Assembly (NCBI GenBank): GCA_021307315.1
Contig: JAJSPD010000016.1
Span: 186,001 to 250,000, forward strand
Direction: 5' to 3'
Length of the DNA: 64,000 bases
Origin: Bisporella sp. PMI_857
Lineage: Eukaryota; Ascomycota; Leotiomycetes; Helotiales; Helotiaceae
Made by a program: the position numbers and the translations under genes. This document shows positions 11,436 through 23,400 of this stretch, one piece after another. The first letter of the stretch is position 1. Each line of letters opens with the position of its first letter. Under the pieces are notes generated by a model, which was given only the letters and a program-made list of their open reading frames with translations, was not told the origin of the DNA and made no database searches.

Positions 11436-11926
11436 TCATAGGCGCTGAGTAAACTTCTTCCAAACCCTCTTCATCTTTCCCCCCTTCTTAGCATCCTCTT
11501 CCGCCTTCTTCTCCATCGGCGTGAAGCCCGCAACAAGAGCCTTATACTCCTCATCATTGACGCTCAACAGGCCCTTTGGCTGCGCAGCAGCGAACATCTC
11601 GATGAAGCGATGCGCCTCGAGGGCTTCTTTTGACGGTGTTTCCTCAGCTGGTGGGACGCCAGACGCGGTATCTGCCGCGGGGACCCTGGAAGAGGAGCCG
11701 ATGATGGTGGTACCTCTGGAGCTGGGCGCGGTGTTGCTGAGGCTTGAGGGCGTAGTTGGTGAGTCGGCCAGTCCGAAGTAGGAGACCCTGTAGGGTTGCT
11801 TGCCTTTGGACTCCGAGGAAGCCCTCGCAGGTTCCTTCTCGGAGCAACCGCTCAGATCTGAAAATTATCTAAGTATTATACCTCTTATGATAGAGATGTA
11901 GGCGTCTTACGATTTTCTTGCTCCAT
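11436..11926 (-). CDS. Hypothetical protein, 145 aa, with a 16-nt first coding exon
   Basis: This gene is invisible to simple ORF calling because its long exon has no usable ATG. Exon 1 (11911..11926) encodes MEQEN plus one base. Intron 11858..11910 (53 nt, GTAAGA donor, TTTCAG acceptor) leads to exon 2 (11436..11857). The protein has a Ser/Thr/Pro-rich first half (PTTPSSLSNTAPSSRGTT) that looks disordered. It is followed by a compact segment EALEAHRFIEMFAAAQP, NDEEYKALVAGFTPMEKKAEEDAKK, and the basic ending RVWKKFTQRL. Codon usage and the long open frame support it. I recognise no family. Confidence 0.65.
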
Positions 11927-12602
11927 GGCTGTAGTTGGGTTCTGTCTGGAGAGCTACAAAGCTGTGCTGGGATCCTGTAGGTTTTGACTTGAAGGAATTA
12001 CTGTGGTGTGTGTCCTAGATACTTAGGCTTTTAAGTGTTTAGCTATGCTTCAGATATTAACTTAGACGATGGATGGTTTGTTGGGCTACGGAAGCTAAAC
12101 CTCCACTGCGACAGCGGTATCTAGCCCATTCGTACCACCGTCTCCCTTTGGCAGCTCTAGTATATTTTTCAGAGATTCTGCAAGCACGGTCTTATTCAAA
12201 AGCATTAGAATTCATGACAGGAATTAGTTGTTGACTCGTAAAATTAATGGCGATAAAAACGAAATCTTCTTGAAAGAGAAGTCTGGCGCCATCCTAACCC
12301 ACGTTTTGGACCCAGACACTTATGGCTTTTGTCATACAAAACGATTTCAAACTAGATGATAACTCCTACGTGACCCCTCATAGACGGAAATGCTAAGCCA
12401 AAAGATCAAGCCAGTAGATGCTCCACATTTACACATTCATTGGCGATACGCGGGTAATTAAGTGAATCTATCATTTAAAGTAATAACAAGCGGCCACAGC
12501 TTCCCATGCTCCATGTAAATGCAACACACTTCCATGAACCATGCCATACACCTGAATCATATCAGATAACAAACAACCATGCATATTTACCAAATCACAC
12601 AT
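11927..12602. other. Intergenic, 676 bp
   Basis: This is AT-leaning sequence between the small hypothetical gene and the 3' end of pus7. No gene or repeat is supported. Confidence 0.5.
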
Positions 12603-15600
12603 TCATCTACCTCCGCTAAAATCAGGCTTGTAAGTCTTGACTCCAGTCAAACCCATGAGCTCCCGTAAAGCCATAGTAGCGTATTGACTGGTGCCGAGCT
12701 GAAACTTAAGAATCACGGCAATCTTAGCTGGATTTTCTTCAATGGCTTCCTTGGACTCTCCAAATGGCTTATCGTCGCTAGTCATCACAACATCCTCGAT
12801 AACCTCAGATTTACTCGCGACCGGAATGCCACCCCCAATTTTAGCAGAATCAACGAAGACCTCATGTTGCCCCGTTGAGAGTGAGGTCTCCCCTACAGAG
12901 CGCTTTTCGTTAGCATATAGTAGAGTACTTAGACGTAGCTCAACACCTCCATTATCATCGTCATCGGAACAGTCAGCTGACCGGACATAGTCAATGTCGA
13001 TCTGATTGCTTCCTTGTGGTTCAAATGGGGCAGCAGCGGGATTTAAGGAGATTCTCTTCTCACCACCAGTCTGTGGTATAGTATTCGCAGTGTTCGTCGT
13101 AAAATATTCGTTGCTGCCACTAGCAGTAGCGAATTCCTCAGAGGATGCCTTCTCCCAAGAACTGTTGTCACGAGTCCTGGCGCCATGATATGCGTTCTCT
13201 TCCGATGAAGCCTCACTTACAGTGGCATCATTGATCTTAGTAACTCGTTGGCGAGTCCGCTTACCATTATCATCAACTGAAGTCTCAATGAAAGTCTCGT
13301 TGACTATTGGTTGGGAAATACCATTAGAGCCAACTGGGTCTACAGTGAGTCTAGCGACTAATAAATGTTAGTAGATTCACACATATAATATTCAAAAAGC
13401 CAACACAGATCTACATACGCTCAGCGGCCTCCCGTTCAGCTTTCTCCTCAGAAGCTAGCTTTTCTGGAAGATTTTGCCACGCAAGCAGTGCTGGATTGAT
13501 GGGTGTCTCAGCGGTTGATTTATGAATTTCGTCCTTGGTGCGAATGTCGCGATAAATCTCACCAGCTGCCGTACCAGGACCACCTCGTTTGTTGAATCGC
13601 CCCCCACAATTTTCTCTTCCTCCATCGCTGGAATAGGAGTTGTCCTCATGGCCATTGCGTTGTTTTGCTCCATCACGATTTAGCCAGCCCTTATTCAACT
13701 TCTCCAAATCTGTTTCAACAAGCTGTTCGTTTTCGTCATAGTATTTCTTCACCTCAAAGCTTAGATCGTCCCCGATTTGACCAATAAGTTTGCGATAACT
13801 GCCACTTAAACTGAAGTCTTTCTGTGGCCGACGCATGTTACCAGGATCTAGTCCCCCTCCCTGGACACTACCCATAAATTCTTTGTAGAAATCACCAATG
13901 TCATTGCTGGGGTACTCAATATCGTAACCTGGGGTAGGAAGTACGATATCAAACACCGAGTACTTGCCACTAGCAGCCTCTTCAGCAGTTAGTGGACGTG
14001 CACGTTCGTATAAGTCATCATGGGTAACTGCAAAATCATCGACCGCGGGACGAATGATAACTTCCCCTGCTTCATCAACTTCTTGCGTCGTATCCACGGC
14101 TCGTTCGGCTATTTTATCTACAATAATGAGGTCACCCTCAATGACTTTGGCACCATAACGAGCCCATCTCTCACTAGAAACAGCGTTCCATACTAGAGAC
14201 TGGTAGGCATGAACATACATAAGCCTCAGGCCACGGTTGATGGATAGTAGAGCCCCCACATAGCTAAATGGCATGCAGTTAGTGGTGGCATAGCGTAGTG
14301 GGAGAAATTTATGGATTCACAGTTCATTTTGGGGGCTCGTGGCAGGTCACTTACTCGGTTTTAGTTCTTCCAAGATGTGATATGATTGCCTTCTCACCAG
14401 AGAACTTTCTTGGTAGTAGGCTTGCCGCATCGTGCGGTTTACTGGATCTGAAGAGGCGAATTGCTTCGATACGTGCACGGTCATCTCGACTAATTTTATC
14501 TGAAGAATCCGACACTAACGGCTAATGACCAGATAGTAATTAGCCAAATGTCCAATATATGGGAGTGAACGAACGCAAGGAGGAAAGATTAGCCAAGTGA
14601 GATGAATGCAAGAACATACCTCTTTATTGTAAGCAAGAATTGCATTAACTGCGCCCTCAAAGTCACCTTGGAGGATCTTCTTTCCAACTTCATCGGTACC
14701 AACCCCAAATGTGCCAAATCTTTGTAATCCATAATAATTGATAAAACCGTGAGCTTTCAGATGCTTGACAGCGGCGCCAACCACCTCATTTCCGACCTTC
14801 AATCGAGATTCATTATCGAGCTCTGCACCGTCGATCGATTCGGGTCCAAAATGGCAATCGCGAAGAGTGATGACGAATTCGTTGCCTACGAGCTCACCCA
14901 GCTCAAGCTGATGCTTCTCATATTTGAAATCACCGACACGAGCCTGCCTCAAATCTTTGTTTAATCTGGCGACTCTGTCTGCATGCTGACGCCGGAGGCT
15001 GACTCGTTGGACAGTCACCGCTCTTCGATCTTTGGTACCCGCAAACGCAAAGTCTTTCGCGTTAATCTTCATTCGGCTAGCTAGAAAGCTGATGACTTCC
15101 ATGGTATCTTTGTTTTCTTTATATAAGGAGAAGTGTAGATACTCCCCTCCTAATTCTTGCCATCCAAGCTTTCCCTTGTTCTGAGGTTGTGCTCGACGCT
15201 GGCTCTGGAAGTTGTTTTTCCCATATCCTCCAGGGTGCTCCTTAATTGGTGGTGCAGCAGAGACTCGGATGATACCTTCATCTTGGACCTAATTTACATT
15301 ATTCGTCAGAAGGACAAACTTCGGGTGGGTTCCTTGAAAATCATGGTTCGTAATACGCACCTCAGTCTCTAACCTCGAACTAAAAATTCGGCGCACATCT
15401 CCGTGCATTCTACCGCGGGTCACACGATCTGTGATTGGAGGAGTGTTGATGGAACCAAAGACTGAAGGTTTAGCCCCTGGCTTGGCTAAAATCTTTTGGT
15501 GAAATTCGAGAAGTTCCCCCTTGAACTCCACGCCAAAATATGTAATTAACAGCTCCTCGTCTGCTGTTGTAATTGTGAATGGGATTACCTTCGACTCCGC

Positions 15601-16450
15601 CTTCTCAAGAGCTTTATCAGAAGCAAATTTCGAGCTTTCGTCCTGTTTATCCTTCTTAGGATCCTTATTTTCCGTCTTGATTGGTTGAGTAGGTAGAAAC
15701 GAGTCCTACCAGTCACTTTTATCAGCTACGATCTTTAGGACATACCAGTTCCACCTTACATGTGCAGAGCCTTCTTCAGTCTCGGAAATCTTTGTTGGAG
15801 CTAGATCTGGAGCCGTTGACGACTCTTTCTTGCTCCCAAACGATGTGTTATTCTCTTCTGGTTTCTTTTCTGACAGGTTTTCTCCATTCACTTGCTTGGG
15901 ACCCTTCTCAGTTTTGGGTATACTGTCATCCGTAAGATGAACAACCTTTCCATCAGGCGTGATCTCGTTGACTTGGAAATCCGTATATCTAGTCTGTATT
16001 AGCTAGAGTTCAAGGACACAAGCTTTGCATTGAATCTCAACGAATACTGGTGACACGTGCTTCCACAGTCCATCAACATTAGAAATGTCATGTCCAAATA
16101 GACTTAATACTTGGCCTTTTGGCGATAAAGTTTCAAGATAAGTGATAGACTAGCTAAAAAAAAATTGATGGAAGACGCCGAAGGTAGGACTTCGCTTTTC
16201 GGCGTTTTCCAGTGTCCAGGGTACACAGGTTGAGATAAAAGTTCAAGACATACCTTTGCTTCAAGGTTCCTTGGAAACCCTGATTGGATGCGTTTACTAC
16301 TTGGGTAATGCCAACCTCAACCTCACGGTCTGGTTGGAATCCCGAATCTGACATGATTGTTCTTGCTCTAGATTGTGGTGTTGTGATAGAATGTGAGTCG
16401 GAGGTGGAAGCTGACTCCAACTTCTGGCGTTTGGGTGGTGGTGGTTCCAT
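12603..16450 (-). CDS. pus7: Pus7/TruD-family tRNA and RNA pseudouridine synthase
   Basis: The enzyme converts uridine to pseudouridine in tRNA, U2 snRNA and mRNA. Exons are 16254..16450, 15760..15988, 15361..15705, 14620..15288, 14355..14521, 13419..14263 and 12603..13357, giving 1068 aa. The start is the ATG beginning MEPPPPKRQK; the frame opens 51 nt further upstream, but only with a TTG. Family text includes GFQGTLKQRYTDFQVNEI and the catalytic motif KDFAFAGTKDRRAVTVQ with its conserved Asp. NYYGLQRFGTFG, then YVGALLSINRGLRLMYVHAYQS and YRKLI follow. The last TruD element (ILKFQLGTSQYATMALREL) comes only after a long acidic, Ser/Asn-rich insertion of roughly 250 residues. A second low-complexity insert (EKKPEENNTS region) sits near the N-terminus. 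Intron 1 (15989..16253) is 265 nt, unusually long for this window. Confidence 0.94.
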
Positions 16451-17582
16451 TTTGGTACTAGCTCTGTTTGGCTGCTTGTTTGTGGAAAGCACGCTCTTCA
16501 ATTGTTCACCAAGGTCAAGTTAATGCTTGGGACAAGTTCATGAGGCTGGAATATCATAAGTCATTCTTCAAAGCGTAAAAATAAATTTGAGCCAAGTATG
16601 TATGCCAAGTCGTTTAACAACCTTTATAGCGTTAGTTTCAGATTATTACGGCAGGATTAGAACTCTGTCTGGCATTCTTATCACCGACCCACAATAACTT
16701 TCAACCTTCAGCACCAAATGTTCCATTGAAAAATGGTCCTTGACATGTTGCTCTTCTAACTTGAGAACAAGTGATCATGTACGGAATGAGCTAACCTGGT
16801 TATGATATTCGTCTCATAGAAATCTCCAACATTTCTCCTTGTATGGCTCAAGATGAGTTCAATTTTCTTACTTCATACCGCTGCTCATATCATTGACTCT
16901 TTCTATCTTTCCAACGTTTCATCCGTCAAGGTTACGCATTTCTTCATTCATGGTCTAATACAAAGCAACTTTCAGCTACCGTGGGTAACATGAATTTCGG
17001 CTAAAACATTAAGCCCTAGGATTGCCAGTACTTCGGGTGGTGGAGTATACATATCTCCTAGTGCGCTTAAGAGCTTTAAAATTTCACTTTTCGCTGCGAT
17101 CTGTAGAGTCATCATTTTAAAAGCACAAATACGCTCAGATGAGGTTCTGCTGAGCCGATCAAGCCGGGCCAAGCCATGCCCGGAAGGACTCGTCAGTTAA
17201 GATTCCCGGCGCCGCCTTCGTGGATATGGAATGAGCATGGCCACGAGCCACTGATCCATAGCATCGGGAAACTTGTCTTTATATCTTCTACTTTTGACTC
17301 AAAATGTTTTCTCGCCTATCCAGACTCTTTTCTCAGCCTTTATGTCATGGAAGTCTTGGCCTCTGTTCTAAAAGTTGTGCTTCCTTCTCTGAAATGGCAC
17401 AGGGTTATTTGTCTAGCCATGGAGCCTTTTCAGGAAACTGTGGCTCACCAGTTCCCAATTAATATGAGTATTGGGACATGCAAATATAATTAGAGTCTTC
17501 CCTTAGTTCTTCTCTTGTTACTATATCTTCCCTATTAACAATGTTCGCACGCTACCAGCACAGCACGTGAAGATCCTACACA
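16451..17582. other. Intergenic, about 1.1 kb
   Basis: This is upstream of pus7 and upstream of the small plus-strand ORF. Frames of 66 and 105 codons at 16972-17172 (-) and 17176-17493 (+) have no recognisable domain; the first also lacks an ATG. Confidence 0.45.
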
Positions 17583-17891
17583 ATGGTGCAGCCCGGGCAA
17601 CGCCCTGCAAACCTCGCAAGAGCAAAAGAAATCGAGCCAAGCGGCGTGGATAAATTCCCATACATGGTTAACGACAAAGACAAGTCCTACTCAAAAACAT
17701 GCACCATCCCTATGAAGGAGATGCTTCTGGTGGCTTGCGAAGATACCTGGGGCGATCCGAGGTTCAGAAATCCGAAGTGTAAGACTGGCTTATTGAGAAT
17801 TATATATGAGGAGAAAAGATACAAGTTATCTGAAGTGGTCGCACCTCAGGTGGAGAAGAATGAGAAGCTCCTTGACTGTGCGCTTGCTTGA
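17583..17891 (+). CDS. Hypothetical small protein, 102 aa
   Basis: A single-exon frame from ATG has a compact composition unlike the surrounding AT-rich DNA. Its N-terminus is MVQPGQRPANLARAKEIEP; it then runs through FPYMVNDKDKSYSK, MLLVACEDTWGDPRF and LLRIIYEEKRYKLSE. It has no signal peptide, membrane segment or known motif. It stands alone, about 1.1 kb from pus7 and 470 bp from the zinc-finger gene. It may be a lineage-specific gene or a chance frame. Confidence 0.4.
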   Translation: MVQPGQRPANLARAKEIEPSGVDKFPYMVNDKDKSYSKTCTIPMKEMLLVACEDTWGDPRFRNPKCKTGLLRIIYEEKRYKLSEVVAPQVEKNEKLLDCALA

Positions 17892-18363
17892 TAATCCTGT
17901 TTCTCGTAGGTGCCTCTGCTGTTGCTAGTCTTGATGTATCCCATATTTCGTCTTGCAAAAGCTTGTCGAAGTCCACTTAAGTAGTAAGGATGCGACTTTT
18001 TCGCATCAAAAGATTGAAATTTTGACTGGCGTAGTGTACTCGTCGCTTAAGTACTTTGCAATATGAATTATAATTTTAAGGTTTAAAGTTTCGAAATTCG
18101 AGAACACCTCCGCGTGTGGATATTTCAGAAAGCTAAGCAATTCTCTACATTTTAGCATCATATCCATTAGCATGGCATGGGATATGTTTAGGAACATCTC
18201 GCGTTTGCATTTATAAAATCCAACGATTATTTGGAAGACCGCTCTAGCAGAGTGACAGAGTTTCTAGCTCGTCAAACATAATATCTCCGAGCTCTATACT
18301 AAGTTCTGCTCTTGCTAGTTCCAATATCATACTACTACCTACTAGTTGCCAAATGCCCCTTAA
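17892..18363. other. Intergenic, 472 bp
   Basis: This AT-rich stretch is the 3' flank of both neighbours. Nothing was recognised. Confidence 0.5.
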
Positions 18364-19183
18364 TCAGTGCTTGTCCCTTCCTTCATGTTTTTCCTTACCG
18401 GAGTGGCTATTGCTGCCACTGCCGCCGCCTCGGTGGCTTCCTCTGGAGCTCCCTTCCCCATTATCTGTTGGATGCCCGTGGTCCTTACCAGGCCCTACCT
18501 CTCCCTCTCTGCTCCTGTCTGGAAGATCTATCTCTTTTCCTCTACCCTTTCCGCTTCCACTCGTTTCATCCTCTGCTTCTGCCTCCTCCGCTAATTGTTC
18601 TTCTCTCAATAGTTCCGCCTCTGCTTCTCTTTCTTCTCTCCTTTCTTTCCTCTTCGTTTGTTGCTCTTTCTCTTTTCTCCTAAGCTCCGCCTTGTGCATC
18701 TTTGCCGCGACCCTCTCCATCTCCTTTTGAATAGCTGCGAGCTCCTTCTCAGATTGTCTGCGTACTGCTCTAGGAAGTCCCTCGCCATTCATCTCTTGGG
18801 ACTCGGCTATAAAATCCCATGGCACTGCTACTAATACATATTTGTCACATTTCTCGTGACTGTAGTCGCAATAATAACATTTCGTATGCTCTGCTGCGTT
18901 CAACCTGTCTTCCTTTTGATGACAGCATGATTAGTTGTGATATCCCAAATCTTACAATCCAAATTTTGAATCAAGATTGAAATATGAAGATACTCACGTT
19001 ATGCTCAGCACATACACGGCAGGTCCACGCAAATTTGGGGTCAAGTACCGATCCTTTGCCTCTGCCTTCGTTGGGATCAGCTGCGCTGGAACTTGAAGCC
19101 ACAACATCTTGTGTTTTCTTTGGTTGATTGTCTTTGCCGTATTTTCCTCCTCTTTTCGCCGAGTTATTAGATCCACCAGGCAT
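18364..19183 (-). CDS. RanBP2-like zinc-finger protein with long charged coiled tail, 244 aa
   Basis: Exons are 18998..19183 and 18364..18912; the 85-nt intron joins in phase 0 in the middle of the cysteine module. The N-terminus is basic and Gly/Ser-rich. The module W53-T-C55-x2-C58-x3-N62-x11-C74-x2-C77 resembles a RanBP2-type zinc finger (W-x-C-x2-C-x3-N-x6-C-x2-C) with a longer second spacer; C84 is an extra cysteine. Residues about 110-185 are a Lys/Glu/Arg coiled coil. The tail is Gly/Ser/His-rich and basic. RanBP2 fingers bind ubiquitin or single-stranded RNA; which, if either, applies here is unknown. Confidence 0.7.
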
Positions 19184-20425
19184 ATCGTTCCCTAACGAAA
19201 CATCTCAACCATGTGGATTATATAGAGGAATATTTATACTTAGCGAGTTGTGACCAAAATATCTGTGACGGTCGGTGGTATTATATTAGGGATTATAATC
19301 TTAATGGCATCTGGAATACTCAGAAATGGTATTTTTGTCTGAAGATAAAAGAGCAAATAAGATCAGCAGAATGTGCTCTTTTATTATAAGCTTGCAGAGC
19401 TTAGTGATTAATTGTATAAAAAACAATTTGTGATTATGAGGGCCAATTATCTCTCCTCTAAGTAGGACATTCATAGACTGGATGTCACTGGGTAGAGTTG
19501 CCATGAAAGACGCTTTTTATATTGTAAATAAGGTTTACCATAATTTTAGTAGTCGGTCCAGCACTGAAAATCTAATCAAAGGTCTTTACGAAGATCTATA
19601 TTCCCAAAATGTTCGAAAAACATATCCTCCTCTCAGAATCCACACCATTTTCTCCCTCAACGGCTTCTTTTTCCTACCAAGTATGTCCGGTAACATCTTC
19701 CATCCAATATCAGGCGCCGCTTTTGTAAGCAGCCCTTCCATCATCCCTTCCTCTGCCACAGTATCTGTCGCATCCTAATTATCCAAGTCCTGAAGCCTGC
19801 CTATCTCCCAGCCCATAGGCTGACGGTGAGATATATCAGCAATGCTCTTGCTCTCAAAGAATTATGTACATGGATATGAAAGCTTGGTGCCCTGCTCTAG
19901 GATATCCATTTTTAATATCTGATGTTTTGACGTTCAAATTTAGGGCGTTTTCAAAGCTCAATATCCTGATGTGCTCTGACGAGAATTATTTTGTTGTAAA
20001 AGATAAGGATAAGGAGTCGTTGTAAGTGTTTATATGGTACATAACTAGAACCACCCTTTGCTGCTACGGACCATAATGCACCGAAGGAACACTCATTAAG
20101 ATGCTATGAGAGTGTTGTGTTAAAAAAGTTCTTGAATACGCAACTTGTGGTTCTCTTTGAGGACAGTCAATCATCAACAGAGACATAAACTGTTTCAATA
20201 AATATGGGACATTGGTTGGCTACTTGATCGTTCAAGGGGCTTGCTTTCGCTTTTCTACCGTGATGCTGATGAAAATTTAGGAGACTCCGGTCTCAAAAAA
20301 TGGGATAAAAAGGAGGTAGTTCCAAAGATATCAATATATGTGCTCAATCTCTAGGCTAATGGAAATGCAAAACGCCGTAGCACTCATATGCCATGCTCAT
20401 ATCCATTCGTATGCTATGCTCGTAT
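19184..20425. other. Intergenic, about 1.24 kb
   Basis: This AT-rich sequence holds only short frames. It is the 3' flank of vps13 and the 5' flank of the zinc-finger gene. Confidence 0.5.
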
Positions 20426-23400
20426 CTATTCCTTCATCATATACTTTTTGTTAAACTCCGCAACCGCAATCCCAATCTTTTTGTACAAGAAATTCCTACT
20501 ACTCTCCTCGCTAACTGGAATGAACGGCCCACTCAAGCCCCCTTTTAACGTCACTGCCAAACCCGATCTCTCCTTACTGATGACCTTGATATCCTTCAAG
20601 GGAACATCGCTCGAGCTTGTTAGCTTCTTGGCTCTGATCTGTAATATCCTCGTGTAAGTCAACATTACCACGATATCCTCTCTTGGAAGTTCTAAATGTG
20701 CGATGTACGATTCATTGAAGTACTTTCCATTATCGAGCTGTTTAAGCCAGAATTGACCCAAAGCCTCTCGCTGGGAGTACGGACGAACGATTCCATCCTG
20801 ACCGATAAAGCGCGTCAGACGGACACGGTCGAGACCATCGGCATCAAACACTGTGGTAGTGTTTCGGATGCCTTCACTCACGTTGGATGCAAGATCGAAA
20901 ACACCAATGGCTGGCTTTGTCGCAAGCCCAAGAACACCTTTGCCTACACCCTTGAAGAAGCCAGCAACGCCCTCTTGTTCAGCACCTTCGAGGGGCTTAC
21001 GTGCAAGGCCTCCTACTCCACTTGCTAAACTGGTAACAAAGGAATTGGCACCTGCTGTAACGCCATAGAGTGCGTGCTTCGGTCGATTTCTTGACCGTGT
21101 CATACGACGCCGATCTTGAAATTGTTTATCCATAGTGGCCTCTGCGAGGCCCTTTGCAATACTACCCGTAAACTTCGAGAAACTGTCAGAAAAGCCAAAG
21201 ACGGACTTTTTAACGAAACTCGTAGCACCTTTGGCGATACCAAGTCCTAAAAGCTCCGGCCTATCACCAGACATGATGAAGCCTTGATATGGCTCATAGA
21301 AAATGTCTGCAACTCCAGAGCTAATATTGTTGAAGAGCCCAACAGGATTTCCTAAGAAATCTGCCGAGCCAAGAATCTTGTGAACCTGATACAAAGCTTC
21401 TTGGGAATAGTGATTCGAGACATTTTGTATGAGAACTGTTGATGACATTCGAGCGTTTTCTAACATTAAAGCGTTGAGGCGGACTGGAGCGTCATTGATG
21501 TTGCCAATAGCCATCGTAAGCACGTTCAGGAAGAACATAAGAGGATTCCTGGATGAAGTCTTATCTTCAACGTTGACCCGTTCAGTGCGAACGAAAGAAA
21601 GATCAAGTTGCATAGGCTGGATATTCAGTAACTCAAAGTAGATATCTTGTCCTTGCTGGTCATTTCTTGGCTCTGGAATGTCCAAGCTCTCGTCACATAA
21701 CACGCCTTCATGCGTCTCCGACCAGCTTGCACCAGGGACTTTCGAAAATTCCAAGAGCGCATACACAAAATCTTCATCTATTTCGAGGGTCATCTGTTGC
21801 AGAAGAACGGTGGCGTACTTTATGTAGAGAACACCAAATGAGTCGTCTTTGACTCGAGTCACCTGAAAATGGACTGACGGGTGTGATTCCGTCTCTTGTG
21901 TATTCTTCGGTACAACGCTAGGATACAAAATCATTGGAAATATGCCACCATACAGCTGATTATCAATCTGGATCCACTTGATTGAGGCTGTGATAGTCTG
22001 GTATAAGGGAGATTCAGTGTACCCAAGAGAAATATTCCTGAATGTGACATAAGCTAGCTCTTTCAGCTGTTGGTTGATCAATGAGATTCCCAATCCAGCA
22101 AGCTTCAGCTGCGCTCGGAAATTGATGCTGGTGTCTTGTGATTTAACCTCAAACCCACCAGCTATACTAGTAGTTGACTCTGAGCGAGATTTTTGCTTAT
22201 ATAGACTCTTTGAAGCCTTGTAATTAGACAGAATTAGCACCTGAGTGGGACCATCGGCCGCGACGTTCAAATCAATTATCTTTTGCTCCCTTGAATTAGT
22301 TCCGGCTGGTATCTTCATAGGTATAAGATTGCCAATTTCCGCAAGCTTTACATGTCGCTCTTTACCGTTGGCAGTGATAACCAATTCCTTTTGTTTCGCT
22401 GCAGGATAGTCCCAGGCATAAGGCATGATACTTCTTGGTGGCAGTCGGTATCTGATAGGCCGCCATCCGGACCTGTCCTCTACATTATCGTCATCAATGT
22501 TCGGATTTGCTTGGAAGAATGTGAATTCCGTATCGCTCTCATTTCGCATTGAAAATGGCCAGTTTTTCGTCTCAGCACTAATGTGTAAGAATATAGTGGC
22601 ATTCTCCATCAAAACCTCAACTCGTATGAGCTTTTGCCGTTGTCCTACTTTTGCTAGTTTCACGTGAGTAGTGCCAAGATCCGAGATGCTGAATGGAGAT
22701 GACCACTGGTTGTTCACCCCAGGGAAACAAAGTGACAGCTGCTTGACAGGAGACTTCTGGAGAAAGTGTAGTGGCTGTAACGCCTGAGAATTGAGCGTGA
22801 ATAGCTCCGAAGACCCTGGCTCTCGAACAAGAATCTCTTCATTCATTCGATTTTTTAAGGTGAATCGAGGAGCAAGTGTGACAACTTTGGTCATCTTGTA
22901 CTTTCCTTCTCCCGGTTCGATGGTGATTCCGACATGAATTTCCGTGTTCTTGGACGCTGATGGAAGCACCACATCGATCGTGCTTCCAATAGCATCAAAA
23001 CTCTGTGGTTTACTCCAGCTTGACTCCCCAACCTTTAGAAGAGCACGGTTTCTCTGATCATCGGCCCCGAATGCGAACATGTAAGGAACTGCTTTGCGTC
23101 TGTCTGTACCAGCTGCATTTGCAAGCATGCCCTGACCAGCCGCTGTCCTCGCCTGCTGAAGAAGCGATTTTGCTCTAACGTTAAGCTCCAGCCCTGTCTT
23201 ATTGAGAATGACATAAGGGCTGTAAACCGTCACTCTGAAGGCACCGCCGCTGTACGGTATTTTGTAATAATGAAGCTTGAGACTTAAAATCAAACCATCC
23301 TGATCTTTACAGATCAAGTTGGACTCCCTGCGGAAATCTTCTTGATTATTTGAGTTGATGATTGCGAAATCGCTAGGTTTGAAAGGCGTATCTTGCATAT

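Noticed and set aside
16451..16501. Upstream extension of Pus7 starting with TTG
   Set aside because: There is no ATG; MEPPPPKRQK at 16450 is a better start.
20696..21068. Plus-strand frames of 110 and 71 codons within vps13
   Set aside because: They are antisense to the conserved C-terminal Vps13 domain, with no independent support.
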